From an uncultured Eubacteriales bacterium (lineage in GTDB: Bacteria > Bacillota > Clostridia > Oscillospirales > Oscillospiraceae), in the NCBI GenBank assembly GCA_900549405.1, contig URNZ01000001.1:1-64000 (forward strand): a DNA stretch of 64,000 nt, given 5' to 3'. Positions 57,154 to 64,000 of the stretch are shown piece after piece (position 1 is the first letter of the stretch; each line of letters begins with the position of its first letter). The position numbers and the translations under genes are program-made. The notes beneath the pieces were generated by a model. That model had not been told where the DNA came from and did no database searches. It saw only the letters and a program-made list of their open reading frames with translations.

Positions 57154-58493
57154 TGCTGGATAACCTTCCTCTGATCGTATTCCTCATCTGCTTTGTCCTG
57201 ATGTTCGTGCTGCGTATGCCCATCCCCACGGGCATGATCGCCGCCTGTACCATGTATTTCCTCACCGACGGTCTTGTTGAGGGCAACAGCTTTATCGGCA
57301 TGATCACCGGCCAGGAGGGCCAGCTGCACCTGGTGGCCCAAAAGACCATCGAGGCCATTTTCACCAACACCACCATCATCGCCGTGCCCCTGTTCATCTT
57401 CGCGGCCAACGTGATGAACGCCGGTAAGATCACCGAGTATGTCTTCGGCGTGTGCAAGGGCCTGGTGGGCCGCTTCCCCGGCGGTTTGGCCCACGTGAAC
57501 GTGCTGGCCTCTCTGGTGTTCTCCGGCATGACCGGCTCCGCCGTGGCCGACGCCTCCGGCCTGGGCAAGATGGAGATCGACGCCATGCGCGCCGAGGGCT
57601 ATGATGACGGCTTCTCCTGCGCCATCACCGCCGCCTCCGCCACCATCGGCCCCATCTTCCCCCCCTCCATCCCCGCCGTTATTTACGCCATGCTCACCGG
57701 CGCCTCTGTGGGCGCGCTGTTCATGGCCGGTATGATGCCCGGCGTGATCCTGGCCATCTGCCTGTGTATCTACATCGCTTTCATCTCCAAGAAGCGCAAG
57801 TATCCCAAGTCCGTTCCTCCCCAGCTGGGTGCCTATCTGCGCTATTGCTTCAAGGCCATCTGGGCCCTGCTGACCCCCGTCATCCTGCTGGTGGGCATCT
57901 ACACCGGCGTGATGACCCCCACCGAGGCTGGCGCCATCGCCGGCGCCTATGCCCTGCTCATCGCCGTTCTGGTCTATCACATCCTGAACTGGGAGGGCCT
58001 GAAGCAGGTCATTTTCGACACCGTGAAGGGCACCGGCTCCGTCTCCATCATGGTGGGCGCGGCCTCCGCCATCTCCTTCATCTTCGCCAAGGAGCAGATC
58101 GGCGTCCGCCTGGGCAACTGGATCACCTCCTTCACCGACAGCAAGTATGTCTTCCTCATCATGGTGAACATCATCATCCTGGTGCTGGGCATGTTCGTGG
58201 ACACCTCCGTCATCCAGCTGGTCATGATCCCCATCCTGTGGCCCGTGGCCCAGCAGTTCGACGTGAACATCATCCACTTCGGCCTGATCATCATCTTCAA
58301 CATGATGCTGGGCCTGTCCACTCCTCCCTTCGGCATGTGCCTGTTCATCACCTCCGGCATCTCCGGCACCCCCTTGAAGAACGTCATCAAAGAGATCTGG
58401 GGCCCCATCGTGGTCATGCTCATCGTGCTGCTGATCATCACCTTCATCCCCCAGTCCGTGCTGTTCCTGCCCAAGATGTTCGGCCTGATGTGA
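57153..58493 (+). CDS. TRAP transporter large permease (DctM)
   Basis: The protein has 446 residues and about 12 membrane helices. DctM signatures are TTIIAVPLFIFAANVMNAGKI, LASLVFSGMTGSAVADASGLGKMEIDAM in part, TAASATIGPIFPPSIPAVIYAM in part and LGLSTPPFGMCLFITSGISG. It is the ion-coupled transport subunit. A Gly-Ser-Ala-Val-Ala stretch marks the substrate pathway. It is followed after 58 bases by the lyase gene. Confidence 0.95.
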   Translation: MLDNLPLIVFLICFVLMFVLRMPIPTGMIAACTMYFLTDGLVEGNSFIGMITGQEGQLHLVAQKTIEAIFTNTTIIAVPLFIFAANVMNAGKITEYVFGVCKGLVGRFPGGLAHVNVLASLVFSGMTGSAVADASGLGKMEIDAMRAEGYDDGFSCAITAASATIGPIFPPSIPAVIYAMLTGASVGALFMAGMMPGVILAICLCIYIAFISKKRKYPKSVPPQLGAYLRYCFKAIWALLTPVILLVGIYTGVMTPTEAGAIAGAYALLIAVLVYHILNWEGLKQVIFDTVKGTGSVSIMVGAASAISFIFAKEQIGVRLGNWITSFTDSKYVFLIMVNIIILVLGMFVDTSVIQLVMIPILWPVAQQFDVNIIHFGLIIIFNMMLGLSTPPFGMCLFITSGISGTPLKNVIKEIWGPIVVMLIVLLIITFIPQSVLFLPKMFGLM

Positions 58494-58551
58494 GCCGACT
58501 TCCCCGCTGTTCCTATTTGAAACCTAATATCTATCGAAGGAGAGATTTTTC

Positions 58552-59478
58552 ATGGCATTTTCCATCAATCCCGGCGTTTGGCCCGTTATGATCACCCCCT
58601 GGACCGAGGACAACAAGCCTGACTTCAAGGCCATCAAGCAGCTGTGCGACTGGTATGTGGAGAAGGGCTGCACCGGCATCTTCGCCGTGTGCCAGTCCAG
58701 CGAGATGGCCTACCTCACCGAGCAGGAGAAGCTGGACATCGCCCGTGCCACCGCCGAGGCGGTGGACGGCCGCATCCAGGTGGTGGCCTCCGGCCACACC
58801 GCCGATGACAAGGCCACCCAGTTCCGGGAGATCGAGAACATGATGAAGATCCCCGGCATCGGCGCTTACGTGCTGGTGTCCAACCGTCTGGACCAGAAGA
58901 ACGAGGGCGAGGCCGTGTTCGAGGCCAACGCCCAGGAGATCTTTGACCGCTATCCCGAGATCGACTTCGGCATCTACGAGTGCCCCATGCCCTGGAAGCG
59001 CCTGGTCTCCACCGAGTTCCTGCGCAAGGCCGGTCAGCAGGGCCGCATGGTCTTCCTGAAGGACACCTGCTGCGACTACGAGCTGGTGCGGGAGCGCCAG
59101 GCCGCTGTCGAAGGCACCCCCCTGAAGATCTTCAACGCCAACGCCCAGTCCTGGTTCGACAGCGTGTGCCACGGCGCCGCCGGTTACAGCGGCGTGATGG
59201 CCAACTTCCACCCCGATCTGTACAAGTGGTGCTTCGATCACAAGGACACCGACTATGACAAGGCCCGCCTGGTGGCCGACTTCCTGACCACCGCCGCCAT
59301 GATCGAGATGCGCATTTATCCCTGCAACGCCAAGTATCACCAGAACCTGGTGGACGTGCCCATGAGCGTCTTTGCCCGCAGCGCCGACTGCGCCAAGCTG
59401 GACAAGAACGCCAAGGGCGAGGTGGAGAGCCTCATCCACCTGGAGCAGTATGTCCGCAAGCAGCTGGGTCTGCTGTAA
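58552..59478 (+). CDS. DapA-superfamily lyase, candidate 2-keto-3-deoxy sugar-acid aldolase
   Basis: The protein has 308 residues. The class I aldolase lysine is K170 in MVFLKDTCC, and the tyrosine is Y142 in GIYECP. The phosphate- or carboxylate-binding GTTGE loop of DapA is changed to CQSSEM (47-52), which rules out ordinary lysine synthesis and groups it with sugar-acid lyases. In this operon it would cleave a 2-keto-3-deoxy acid into pyruvate and an aldose. If the substrate were Kdo, the aldose would be D-arabinose. AAGGAGAG precedes ATG 58552. Confidence 0.88.
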   Translation: MAFSINPGVWPVMITPWTEDNKPDFKAIKQLCDWYVEKGCTGIFAVCQSSEMAYLTEQEKLDIARATAEAVDGRIQVVASGHTADDKATQFREIENMMKIPGIGAYVLVSNRLDQKNEGEAVFEANAQEIFDRYPEIDFGIYECPMPWKRLVSTEFLRKAGQQGRMVFLKDTCCDYELVRERQAAVEGTPLKIFNANAQSWFDSVCHGAAGYSGVMANFHPDLYKWCFDHKDTDYDKARLVADFLTTAAMIEMRIYPCNAKYHQNLVDVPMSVFARSADCAKLDKNAKGEVESLIHLEQYVRKQLGLL

Positions 59479-59550
59479 TCATCAACCGCATGGGCGTCCT
59501 GAGCTTTCAGGGCGCTCATGCAATATCCGTCATGATGGGAGGAATCTTTT

Positions 59551-60549
59551 ATGACTTTGAAAAAGCCTAACATTCTGGTGGTCGGCAGCTTTATGATGGA
59601 CCTGATCGCCAGCACCCGCCGGGTGCCCAACTCCGGCGAGACCGTCATCGGCATGAAATTCCAGACCGCCCCCGGCGGCAAGGGAGCCAACCAGGCCGTG
59701 CAGTGCGCCCGGCTTGGGGCCCACGTCACCATGGTGGGCCAGGTGGGCGACGACGCCTTCGGCAAGATCATGACCGACACCGCCGCCGCCGCGGGCGTGG
59801 ACGTGTCCCACGTGTCCGTAGACCCCAACGAGTCCTCCGGCGTGGGCCACATCACCCTGGAGGTCACCGACGACGGGGCCAAGAACCGCATCACCGTCTG
59901 CCCCGGGGCCAACTTCACCCTGACGGTGGACGACCTGGCCTGGCTGAAGGACCAGATCGGCCAGTATGACCTGGTGATGATGCAGTTCGAGCTGCCCATG
60001 CCCGTCATCGAGGCGGTGGCCCAGTGGGCCCACGACGCCGGGGTCATCGTCATGATCAACCCCGCCCCCGCCGCCCCCCTGTCTGACAAGCTGCTCGCCT
60101 GCACCACCTATATCTCCCCCAACGAGCACGAGGCCGCCATCCTGGCCGACCACTCCATCGACGTGTCCAACGGCATCAACATGGACGACGTGGCCATCGT
60201 GGCAAAGGCCTTCCATGACCGGGGCGTGGAGAACCTGATCATCACCATGGGCGAGAACGGCTCCATCGTGGCGGGCAAGGACGGCATCCACCACACCGAC
60301 TGCGTGAAGGCCCCCCAGGTGGTGGACCCCACCGCCGCCGGAGATTCCTTCGTGGCCGCTTTCTGCACCGGCCTCACCGCTGGTCTGCCCCAGGGTCAGG
60401 CCCTGGCCTTTGCCAGCCACACCGCCTCCCTCACCGTGTCCAAGATGGGCGCTATGCCCAGCCTGCCCACGGTGGACCAGGTGCAGGCCTTTATGACCGA
60501 GCGGGGCTATCAGGGCTTCGATCCCGCCGTGCTGGACGGCCTGAAATAA
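59551..60549 (+). CDS. Ribokinase-like PfkB kinase
   Basis: The protein has 332 residues. It starts ILVVGSFMMDLIA with the GGKGANQAVQCARLGA signature of ribokinase (N-terminal substrate loop), and ends with VVDPTAAGDSFVAAF, the catalytic aspartate and anion hole. It phosphorylates a pentose at O5, D-ribose in the best-known case; relatives also accept D-arabinose. With an A5P-isomerase-like SIS protein directly behind it, D-arabinose to D-arabinose 5-phosphate is a reasonable guess. ATG 59551 follows GGGAGGAATC. Confidence 0.9.
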   Translation: MTLKKPNILVVGSFMMDLIASTRRVPNSGETVIGMKFQTAPGGKGANQAVQCARLGAHVTMVGQVGDDAFGKIMTDTAAAAGVDVSHVSVDPNESSGVGHITLEVTDDGAKNRITVCPGANFTLTVDDLAWLKDQIGQYDLVMMQFELPMPVIEAVAQWAHDAGVIVMINPAPAAPLSDKLLACTTYISPNEHEAAILADHSIDVSNGINMDDVAIVAKAFHDRGVENLIITMGENGSIVAGKDGIHHTDCVKAPQVVDPTAAGDSFVAAFCTGLTAGLPQGQALAFASHTASLTVSKMGAMPSLPTVDQVQAFMTERGYQGFDPAVLDGLK

Positions 60550-60625
60550 GTTTCCCCTCCCCCGCCTGGGGGACCGCTTAAAACAAAAATTCTGACCAAA
60601 TCAATTGGAATGGGAGTGTATCATT

Positions 60626-61243
60626 ATGCTGAAAGAGGAGAGCAAGCAGGCTGTTTCTCAGTTCTTCACCGCTGTGGACCAGGAGTTCAACGCCTTTTTG
60701 AAGGCCCGCAGCCCCGAGGATTATGAGGCCGCCGCCCAGCTGATCCTGGAGTCTCAGGCCCACGGCGGACGGCTCCACGTCACCGGCATCGGCAAGTGCA
60801 GCCACGTGTCCACCTATGCCGCCTCTCTGTTTTCTTCCACCGGAAACCCCGCCTATTACCTCCACGGAACTGAGGCCGTCCACGGCTCCTGCGGCCAGCT
60901 GGTGGCCGGGGACGTGGTCATCGCCATCTCCAACTCCGGCGAGACCGGCGAGCTGAAGGCCACCGTTCTGGCCGTGAAGAACAACGGCTGCAAGGTCATC
61001 GGCGTGTCCGGCAACCCCGACAGCTGGCTGGCCCACGAGAGCGACGCCTTCCTGTTCGCCGGCGTGAAGCAGGAGGGCGGCCCCCTGAACCGGGCCCCCC
61101 GCAACTCCGTCCTGGCCGAGCTGCTCACCCTCCAGGCCCTGTCTGTGGCCCTCCAGGTAGAGAAGGACTGGGACCCCGTGAAGTATGTCCGCTGCCACCC
61201 CGGCGGAAAGCTGGGCCAGCTGCGGGACAACGAGAAGAAGTAA
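60626..61243 (+). CDS. Single-domain SIS sugar-phosphate isomerase (KpsF/GutQ-like)
   Basis: The protein has 205 residues from ATG 60626. The SIS fold shows LHVTGIGKCSHVSTYAASLFSSTGNPAYYLHGTEAVHGSCGQL in part, VVIAISNSGETGELKATVLAVKNNG in part and the closing LGQL. The motif GIGKCSHVS then HGTEAVHGS is that of arabinose-5-phosphate isomerases (KdsD/KpsF/GutQ). The two CBS domains of KdsD are absent. It would convert arabinose 5-phosphate to ribulose 5-phosphate. A hexulose-phosphate isomerase is the alternative. Confidence 0.88.
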   Translation: MLKEESKQAVSQFFTAVDQEFNAFLKARSPEDYEAAAQLILESQAHGGRLHVTGIGKCSHVSTYAASLFSSTGNPAYYLHGTEAVHGSCGQLVAGDVVIAISNSGETGELKATVLAVKNNGCKVIGVSGNPDSWLAHESDAFLFAGVKQEGGPLNRAPRNSVLAELLTLQALSVALQVEKDWDPVKYVRCHPGGKLGQLRDNEKK

Positions 61244-61262
61244 ATTAAGGGAGGTTTTTCAC

Positions 61263-61670
61263 ATGCTCACTGGTAAGCTGATCCACCCGGACATCATGGC
61301 CGCCCTGGCCCTGTGCGGCCACGGGGACAAGGTCCTCATCGCCGACGGCAACTATCCCCTGGACTCCAAGAGCGGCGAGGCCGAGACCGTCTATCTGGGC
61401 CTGACCCCCGGTCTGCCCACCGTCACCGACGTGCTGGAGGCCATCCAGAGCGCGGTGAACATCGAAAAGGCGGAGGTCATGGACCCCGCCGACGGCACCA
61501 CCCCCGAGATCTTCGGCCAGTTCCAGTCCATGCTGGACGGCATGGAGCTGAGCAAGCTGGGCCGGTATGAGTTCTATGACGCCTGCTGCCAGCCCGGCGT
61601 GCGTCTGTCCATCTCCACCGGCGAGAAGCGCACCTTTGCCAACATCCTCGTCACCATCGGCGTGGCCTGA
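61263..61670 (+). CDS. RbsD/FucU-family sugar mutarotase
   Basis: The protein has 135 residues from ATG 61263 (AAGGGAGG upstream). It has the family's catalytic and binding motifs: LIHPDIMAALALCGHGDKVLIADGNYP in part, and the YEFYDACCQPGVRLSISTGEKRTFANILVTIGV C-terminus in part. FucU/RbsD speed the interchange of pyranose and furanose or alpha and beta forms of free sugars. A free aldose such as arabinose, released by the lyase, would need this before phosphorylation. It is the last gene of the operon. Confidence 0.92.
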   Translation: MLTGKLIHPDIMAALALCGHGDKVLIADGNYPLDSKSGEAETVYLGLTPGLPTVTDVLEAIQSAVNIEKAEVMDPADGTTPEIFGQFQSMLDGMELSKLGRYEFYDACCQPGVRLSISTGEKRTFANILVTIGVA

Positions 61671-61692
61671 GCCATCTGAAGTTTCATCGTCT

Positions 61693-61733
61693 GACCGCCG
61701 CTGTAGGTCCCTCCTACGGCGGCGGTCTTTTTG
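61693..61733 (+). terminator. Terminator of the TRAP/lyase operon
   Basis: GACCGCCGCTGTAGG (61693-61707) pairs with CCTACGGCGGCGGTC (61713-61727), followed by TTTTTG. Confidence 0.88.
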
Positions 61734-61794
61734 TATGTCTTTTGACGTCCCTGGACAGACTAAGGGCATCTATCACGCCTGGAGGTCGATGCTC

Positions 61795-62619
61795 ATGTCC
61801 CGTTTCCGCCTTTCTAAGGGCCTTGTTCTGGCCGGGCTGGCCCTGTGCCTGGTCCTGGCCGCCGCGATCTATGGTCATACCGCCCAGCAGCCCCTGTCCC
61901 CCGCCGCCGGTCCGGCGGCCATCCCCGCTTCCACGGACAACTGGGGGCTGTCCTTCCCGGAGGAGGGCCAGTCCCCCGTGGGCAACGCAAGCTCCGAGGA
62001 GCTGGCCAAATACAGCGCCCGCTTTTTGGGGGACACGTCAAAAAAAGTGATCTACCTCACCTTCGACTGCGGCTATGAAAACGGCTATACCGACGCCATT
62101 CTGGACGCCCTGAAAAAGCACCGGGCCCCCGCTGCCTTTTTCGTGGTGGGCAATATGATCCAGACCGCCCCCGACGTGGTCCGCCGCATGGCCCAGGAGG
62201 GGCACATCGTGGGCAATCACACCTTCCACCACCCGGACATGTCCGCCATCGCCGACCAGGCCGCCTTTCAGAAGGAGCTGGACAGCCTGGCGCAGCTGTA
62301 TCAGCAGACCACGGGCCAGACCATGCCCCGGTATTACCGCCCGCCCCAGGGCAAATATAACCTGGAAAATCTGAAGCAGGCCCAGGCCCTGGGCTATCAG
62401 ACCATCTTCTGGAGCCTGGCCTATGTGGACTGGTACGCGGACGACCAGCCCACGGCCGAGCAGGCATTTGGCAAGCTCCTCCCCCGCATCCACAGCGGGG
62501 CCATCGTTCTTCTCCACGCCACCTCCCGCACCAATGCGGAGATACTGGATGAGCTGCTCACCCGGTGGGAAAACATGGGCTATACCTTCGCCTCCCTGGA
62601 TCAGCTGCCCACCCTGTGA
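61795..62619 (+). CDS. pdaA: PdaA-like peptidoglycan N-acetylmuramic acid deacetylase
   Basis: The protein has 274 residues from ATG 61795, nine bases after GGAGG (ATG 61789 is too close). It has a signal anchor (about 7-25) and a NodB domain: VIYLTFDCGYENGYTDAILDALKKH, GHIVGNHTFHHPDMS, YYRPPQGKYNLENLKQAQALGYQTIFWSLAYVDW in part and LLHATSRTNAEILDEL. The pattern is that of PdaA, which prepares the delta-lactam of spore cortex. At the TFDD/TFDN position it has TFDC. It suggests a spore-forming lineage. Confidence 0.92.
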   Translation: MSRFRLSKGLVLAGLALCLVLAAAIYGHTAQQPLSPAAGPAAIPASTDNWGLSFPEEGQSPVGNASSEELAKYSARFLGDTSKKVIYLTFDCGYENGYTDAILDALKKHRAPAAFFVVGNMIQTAPDVVRRMAQEGHIVGNHTFHHPDMSAIADQAAFQKELDSLAQLYQQTTGQTMPRYYRPPQGKYNLENLKQAQALGYQTIFWSLAYVDWYADDQPTAEQAFGKLLPRIHSGAIVLLHATSRTNAEILDELLTRWENMGYTFASLDQLPTL

Positions 62620-62661
62620 GCACCCCATTCAAAAACTTTTTTATTTATTTTTAAAAAAGAC

Positions 62662-62690
62662 TTGCATTCTGCCGCAAAAGCTGGTATGAT
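62662..62690 (+). promoter_or_regulatory. rpmB promoter
   Basis: TTGCAT (62662-62667) and TATGAT (62685-62690) are 17 bases apart, about 50 bases before the ATG. Confidence 0.75.
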
Positions 62691-62741
62691 ACCAGTCGAG
62701 GCTTTTTGATAAGCGATTCTCATAGCGAGGAGGTAAGCAAC

Positions 62742-62930
62742 ATGGCCAAATGCGAATTCTGCGACAAGGGCGTCACCTTCGGCATTCAGGTGTCCCACTC
62801 TCATCGCCGTTCCAACCGCACCTGGAAGCCCAACGTGAAGCGCGTGAAGGCGATCGTGAAGGGCACCCCCACTCACGTGTACGTCTGCACCAGATGCCTC
62901 CGTTCCGGTAAGGTCACCCGCGCTGTGTAA
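62742..62930 (+). CDS. rpmB: Ribosomal protein bL28
   Basis: The protein has 62 residues, the normal length. It starts MAKCEFCDKGVTFGIQVSHSHRRSNRTWKPNV in part and ends VCTRCLRSGKVTRAV; the two CxxC pairs show the zinc-binding form. It is part of the large ribosomal subunit. GAGGAGGTAA precedes the start, and it stands alone between a promoter and a terminator. Confidence 0.98.
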   Translation: MAKCEFCDKGVTFGIQVSHSHRRSNRTWKPNVKRVKAIVKGTPTHVYVCTRCLRSGKVTRAV

Positions 62931-62945
62931 TGGAATATGGCAACT

Positions 62946-62980
62946 AAAAACAGCCGCCTTTTTCGGGCGGCTGTTTTTCT
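62946..62980 (+). terminator. rpmB terminator
   Basis: AAAAACAGCCGCC (62946-62958) pairs with GGCGGCTGTTTTT (62966-62978), followed by CTTTTG. Confidence 0.9.
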
Positions 62981-63054
62981 TTTGTCCCGGCGCTTGCTTT
63001 TTAGTCGGACGTTCTGATATATTAAAGTCAGACAAACAGAAAGGTGGGATACTC

Positions 63055-63711
63055 ATGGGGATGATACATCCAGCGCCCCGGCGGTGTTTGGCGGCGGCCT
63101 GCGGCGGCGTATTTCTCGTGGCCATGCTCCTCCTGCCCTCCTGCGGGGTGCAGCATACAGCAGACCCCGTCCAGGACTTTCAGGCGCAGCTGACAGAGCG
63201 TGCCGTGCCCTGTGTTGGCTCTGAAAAGCAAGAGCCCCGAGACCTTATGCCGGCCTCCATTCAGTACGGCCACTTCTCCTCCCCGTCGTCTGACGAGCTG
63301 TGCGCCCTCTTCAAGTATACGTCCCTGGTCCACTCGGAGGGGCTGGACCGGACCCTGGCCGTGGTCTATGACACGGAGGACCTGTCTGTGGTGGCCAGCC
63401 ACGAATTCGTCGCGGACCAGGTCCAGCTTCAATTTCTCCCCGCCAAAGACGGGCGGGACTATGTGCTCTATCTGGGCACCGTCACCTATCAGAATATCTC
63501 CACCTATTACCTGCAGCTGTTCCAGATCGGCAATTCGGCCTGGGAGCCCGTCTCCGCAGACCTCCCCCAGCCGGACGACGACCAGCCCGGCGGCTGCGCC
63601 TATTCCCTGGCCGACCAGGCCGTCCTGCGTCTGAACGGGGACCACACCTACACGGCCTACATGTGGGACCGGGAGACAGAGCGCTTTCTCGAAAGCAGCG
63701 TACTCCCGTGA
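63055..63711 (+). CDS. Hypothetical lipoprotein
   Basis: The protein has 218 residues. A lipoprotein signal ends LVAMLLLPSC (cysteine 30), after a basic start (HPAPRR). The mature part is about 185 residues, soluble, with a beta-rich look (YTSLVHSEGLDRTLAVVYDT, YVLYLGTVTYQNISTYYLQLF). I do not recognise a family. AAAGGTGGG precedes ATG 63055; ATG 63061 is also possible. It is a single gene ending in a bidirectional terminator. Confidence 0.78.
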   Translation: MGMIHPAPRRCLAAACGGVFLVAMLLLPSCGVQHTADPVQDFQAQLTERAVPCVGSEKQEPRDLMPASIQYGHFSSPSSDELCALFKYTSLVHSEGLDRTLAVVYDTEDLSVVASHEFVADQVQLQFLPAKDGRDYVLYLGTVTYQNISTYYLQLFQIGNSAWEPVSADLPQPDDDQPGGCAYSLADQAVLRLNGDHTYTAYMWDRETERFLESSVLP

Positions 63712-63735
63712 CTGATTTATCCGCCAAACAAAAAA

Positions 63736-63777
63736 CCGACAGAGCCTGCACACCTGCAAGGCTCTGTCGGCTTTTTT
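63736..63777. terminator. Bidirectional terminator between convergent genes
   Basis: CCGACAGAGCC (63736-63746) pairs with GGCTCTGTCGG (63760-63770), with an A run before and CTTTTTTA after it. Confidence 0.88.
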
Positions 63778-64000
63778 ATACTTCTTTCGCCGCTCTCCAG
63801 GGCACGTCCTGAAAGCGCTCTCCGGCCTCCAGGACCTCCACCCCTCCGGCGGTAACGTCCAGGACGTGAGCGGCAAACTCTGCGGAGCGCTCCTCGGGCA
63901 GCAGACAGGACAGCACCACGTCCGCCCCATAGTCCACCTGCTCCACCACACCGGAGAAGGCAGCCACCTCCCGGCGCATCCCCTCGAACTGGGCGTAGGT
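63776..64000 (-). CDS. YigZ/IMPACT-family protein, C-terminal end only
   Basis: The frame runs in from the right edge and stops at 63776-63778. The visible 74 residues (TYAQFEGMRREVAAFSGVVEQVDYGADVVLSCLLPEE, ending GERFQDVPWRAAKEV) look like the C-terminal DUF1949 domain of YigZ proteins (UPF0029 plus DUF1949). The catalytic or RNA-binding N-terminal part is outside the window. Assignment rests on this short stretch. Confidence 0.65.
   Translation of the reverse strand, partial: TYAQFEGMRREVAAFSGVVEQVDYGADVVLSCLLPEERSAEFAAHVLDVTAGGVEVLEAGERFQDVPWRAAKEV

Overview
The window looks like a chromosome of a GC-rich, anaerobic gut Clostridium relative (Oscillospiraceae type, e.g. the Flavonifractor/Lawsonibacter group). 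The reasons are Gram-positive ribosome binding sites and sigma-A promoters, a glmS ribozyme, a sporulation-type PdaA deacetylase, many TRAP/TTT acid transporters, and about 60% GC with strongly C/G-ending codons from 17.3 kb onward. The species assignment is inference. Bases 1 to about 16.7 kb are clearly less GC-rich and form one end of an integrated mobile element.

Mobile element (1-16.7 kb). It holds a WYL regulator, an ImmR/ImmA-like pair (XRE repressor plus HExxH protease), an ArpU/sigma-like regulator, a sigma-like protein behind a structured leader, an orphan MazF, several small conserved proteins, a RhuM-family protein, a Y-family DNA polymerase with YolD partner, two tandem AAA+ ATPases with nuclease-like tails, a decayed serine recombinase, and a complete large serine integrase. 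Just after the integrase lies the 3' half of a tRNA-Ala(GGC) gene whose 5' half does not match, probably the attachment junction. Control sequences are rich: a six-unit 11-bp iteron array, two near-identical SOS-like boxes, and two copies of a TTCGC-N6-GCGAA operator. A solitary hicB with a hicA stump follows.

Chromosome, 17.3-26.3 kb: an IclR-controlled operon on the minus strand combines a tripartite tricarboxylate-type transporter, a DapA-superfamily lyase, a KDPG aldolase fused to a VOC domain, DhaK/DhaL kinase subunits and a KDG-type sugar kinase. It reads as uptake and catabolism of a sugar acid through 2-keto-3-deoxy intermediates.

26.4-38.7 kb: an aldo/keto reductase ferredoxin, the glmS ribozyme and glmS, an AEC transporter, recR, rpe, threonine ammonia-lyase, an XpaC-TelA-TPM stress group, a double-OB SSB-like protein and an unusual FolD. 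38.8-45.0 kb: PanB, a 2-hydroxyacid dehydrogenase, a TAXI-type TRAP transporter and a LysR regulator lie in one direction. Together with FolD they suggest a possible catabolic (reverse) use of PanB. 45.2-48.0 kb: pabA-pabB-pabC, overlapping genes behind an attenuator-like leader.

48-54.2 kb: an alpha/beta hydrolase, an MprF-like DUF2156 membrane protein, a LysR gene divergent from a YitT-type membrane protein, a MATE exporter and a YhcH-family protein. 54.5-61.7 kb: a second IclR-controlled operon with a DctPQM TRAP transporter, a DapA-superfamily lyase, a ribokinase, a single-domain SIS isomerase and an RbsD/FucU mutarotase. This set fits a Kdo-like (2-keto-3-deoxy-octulosonate) degradation route through D-arabinose 5-phosphate. 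The window closes with pdaA, rpmB, a lipoprotein and the 3' end of a YigZ-family gene.
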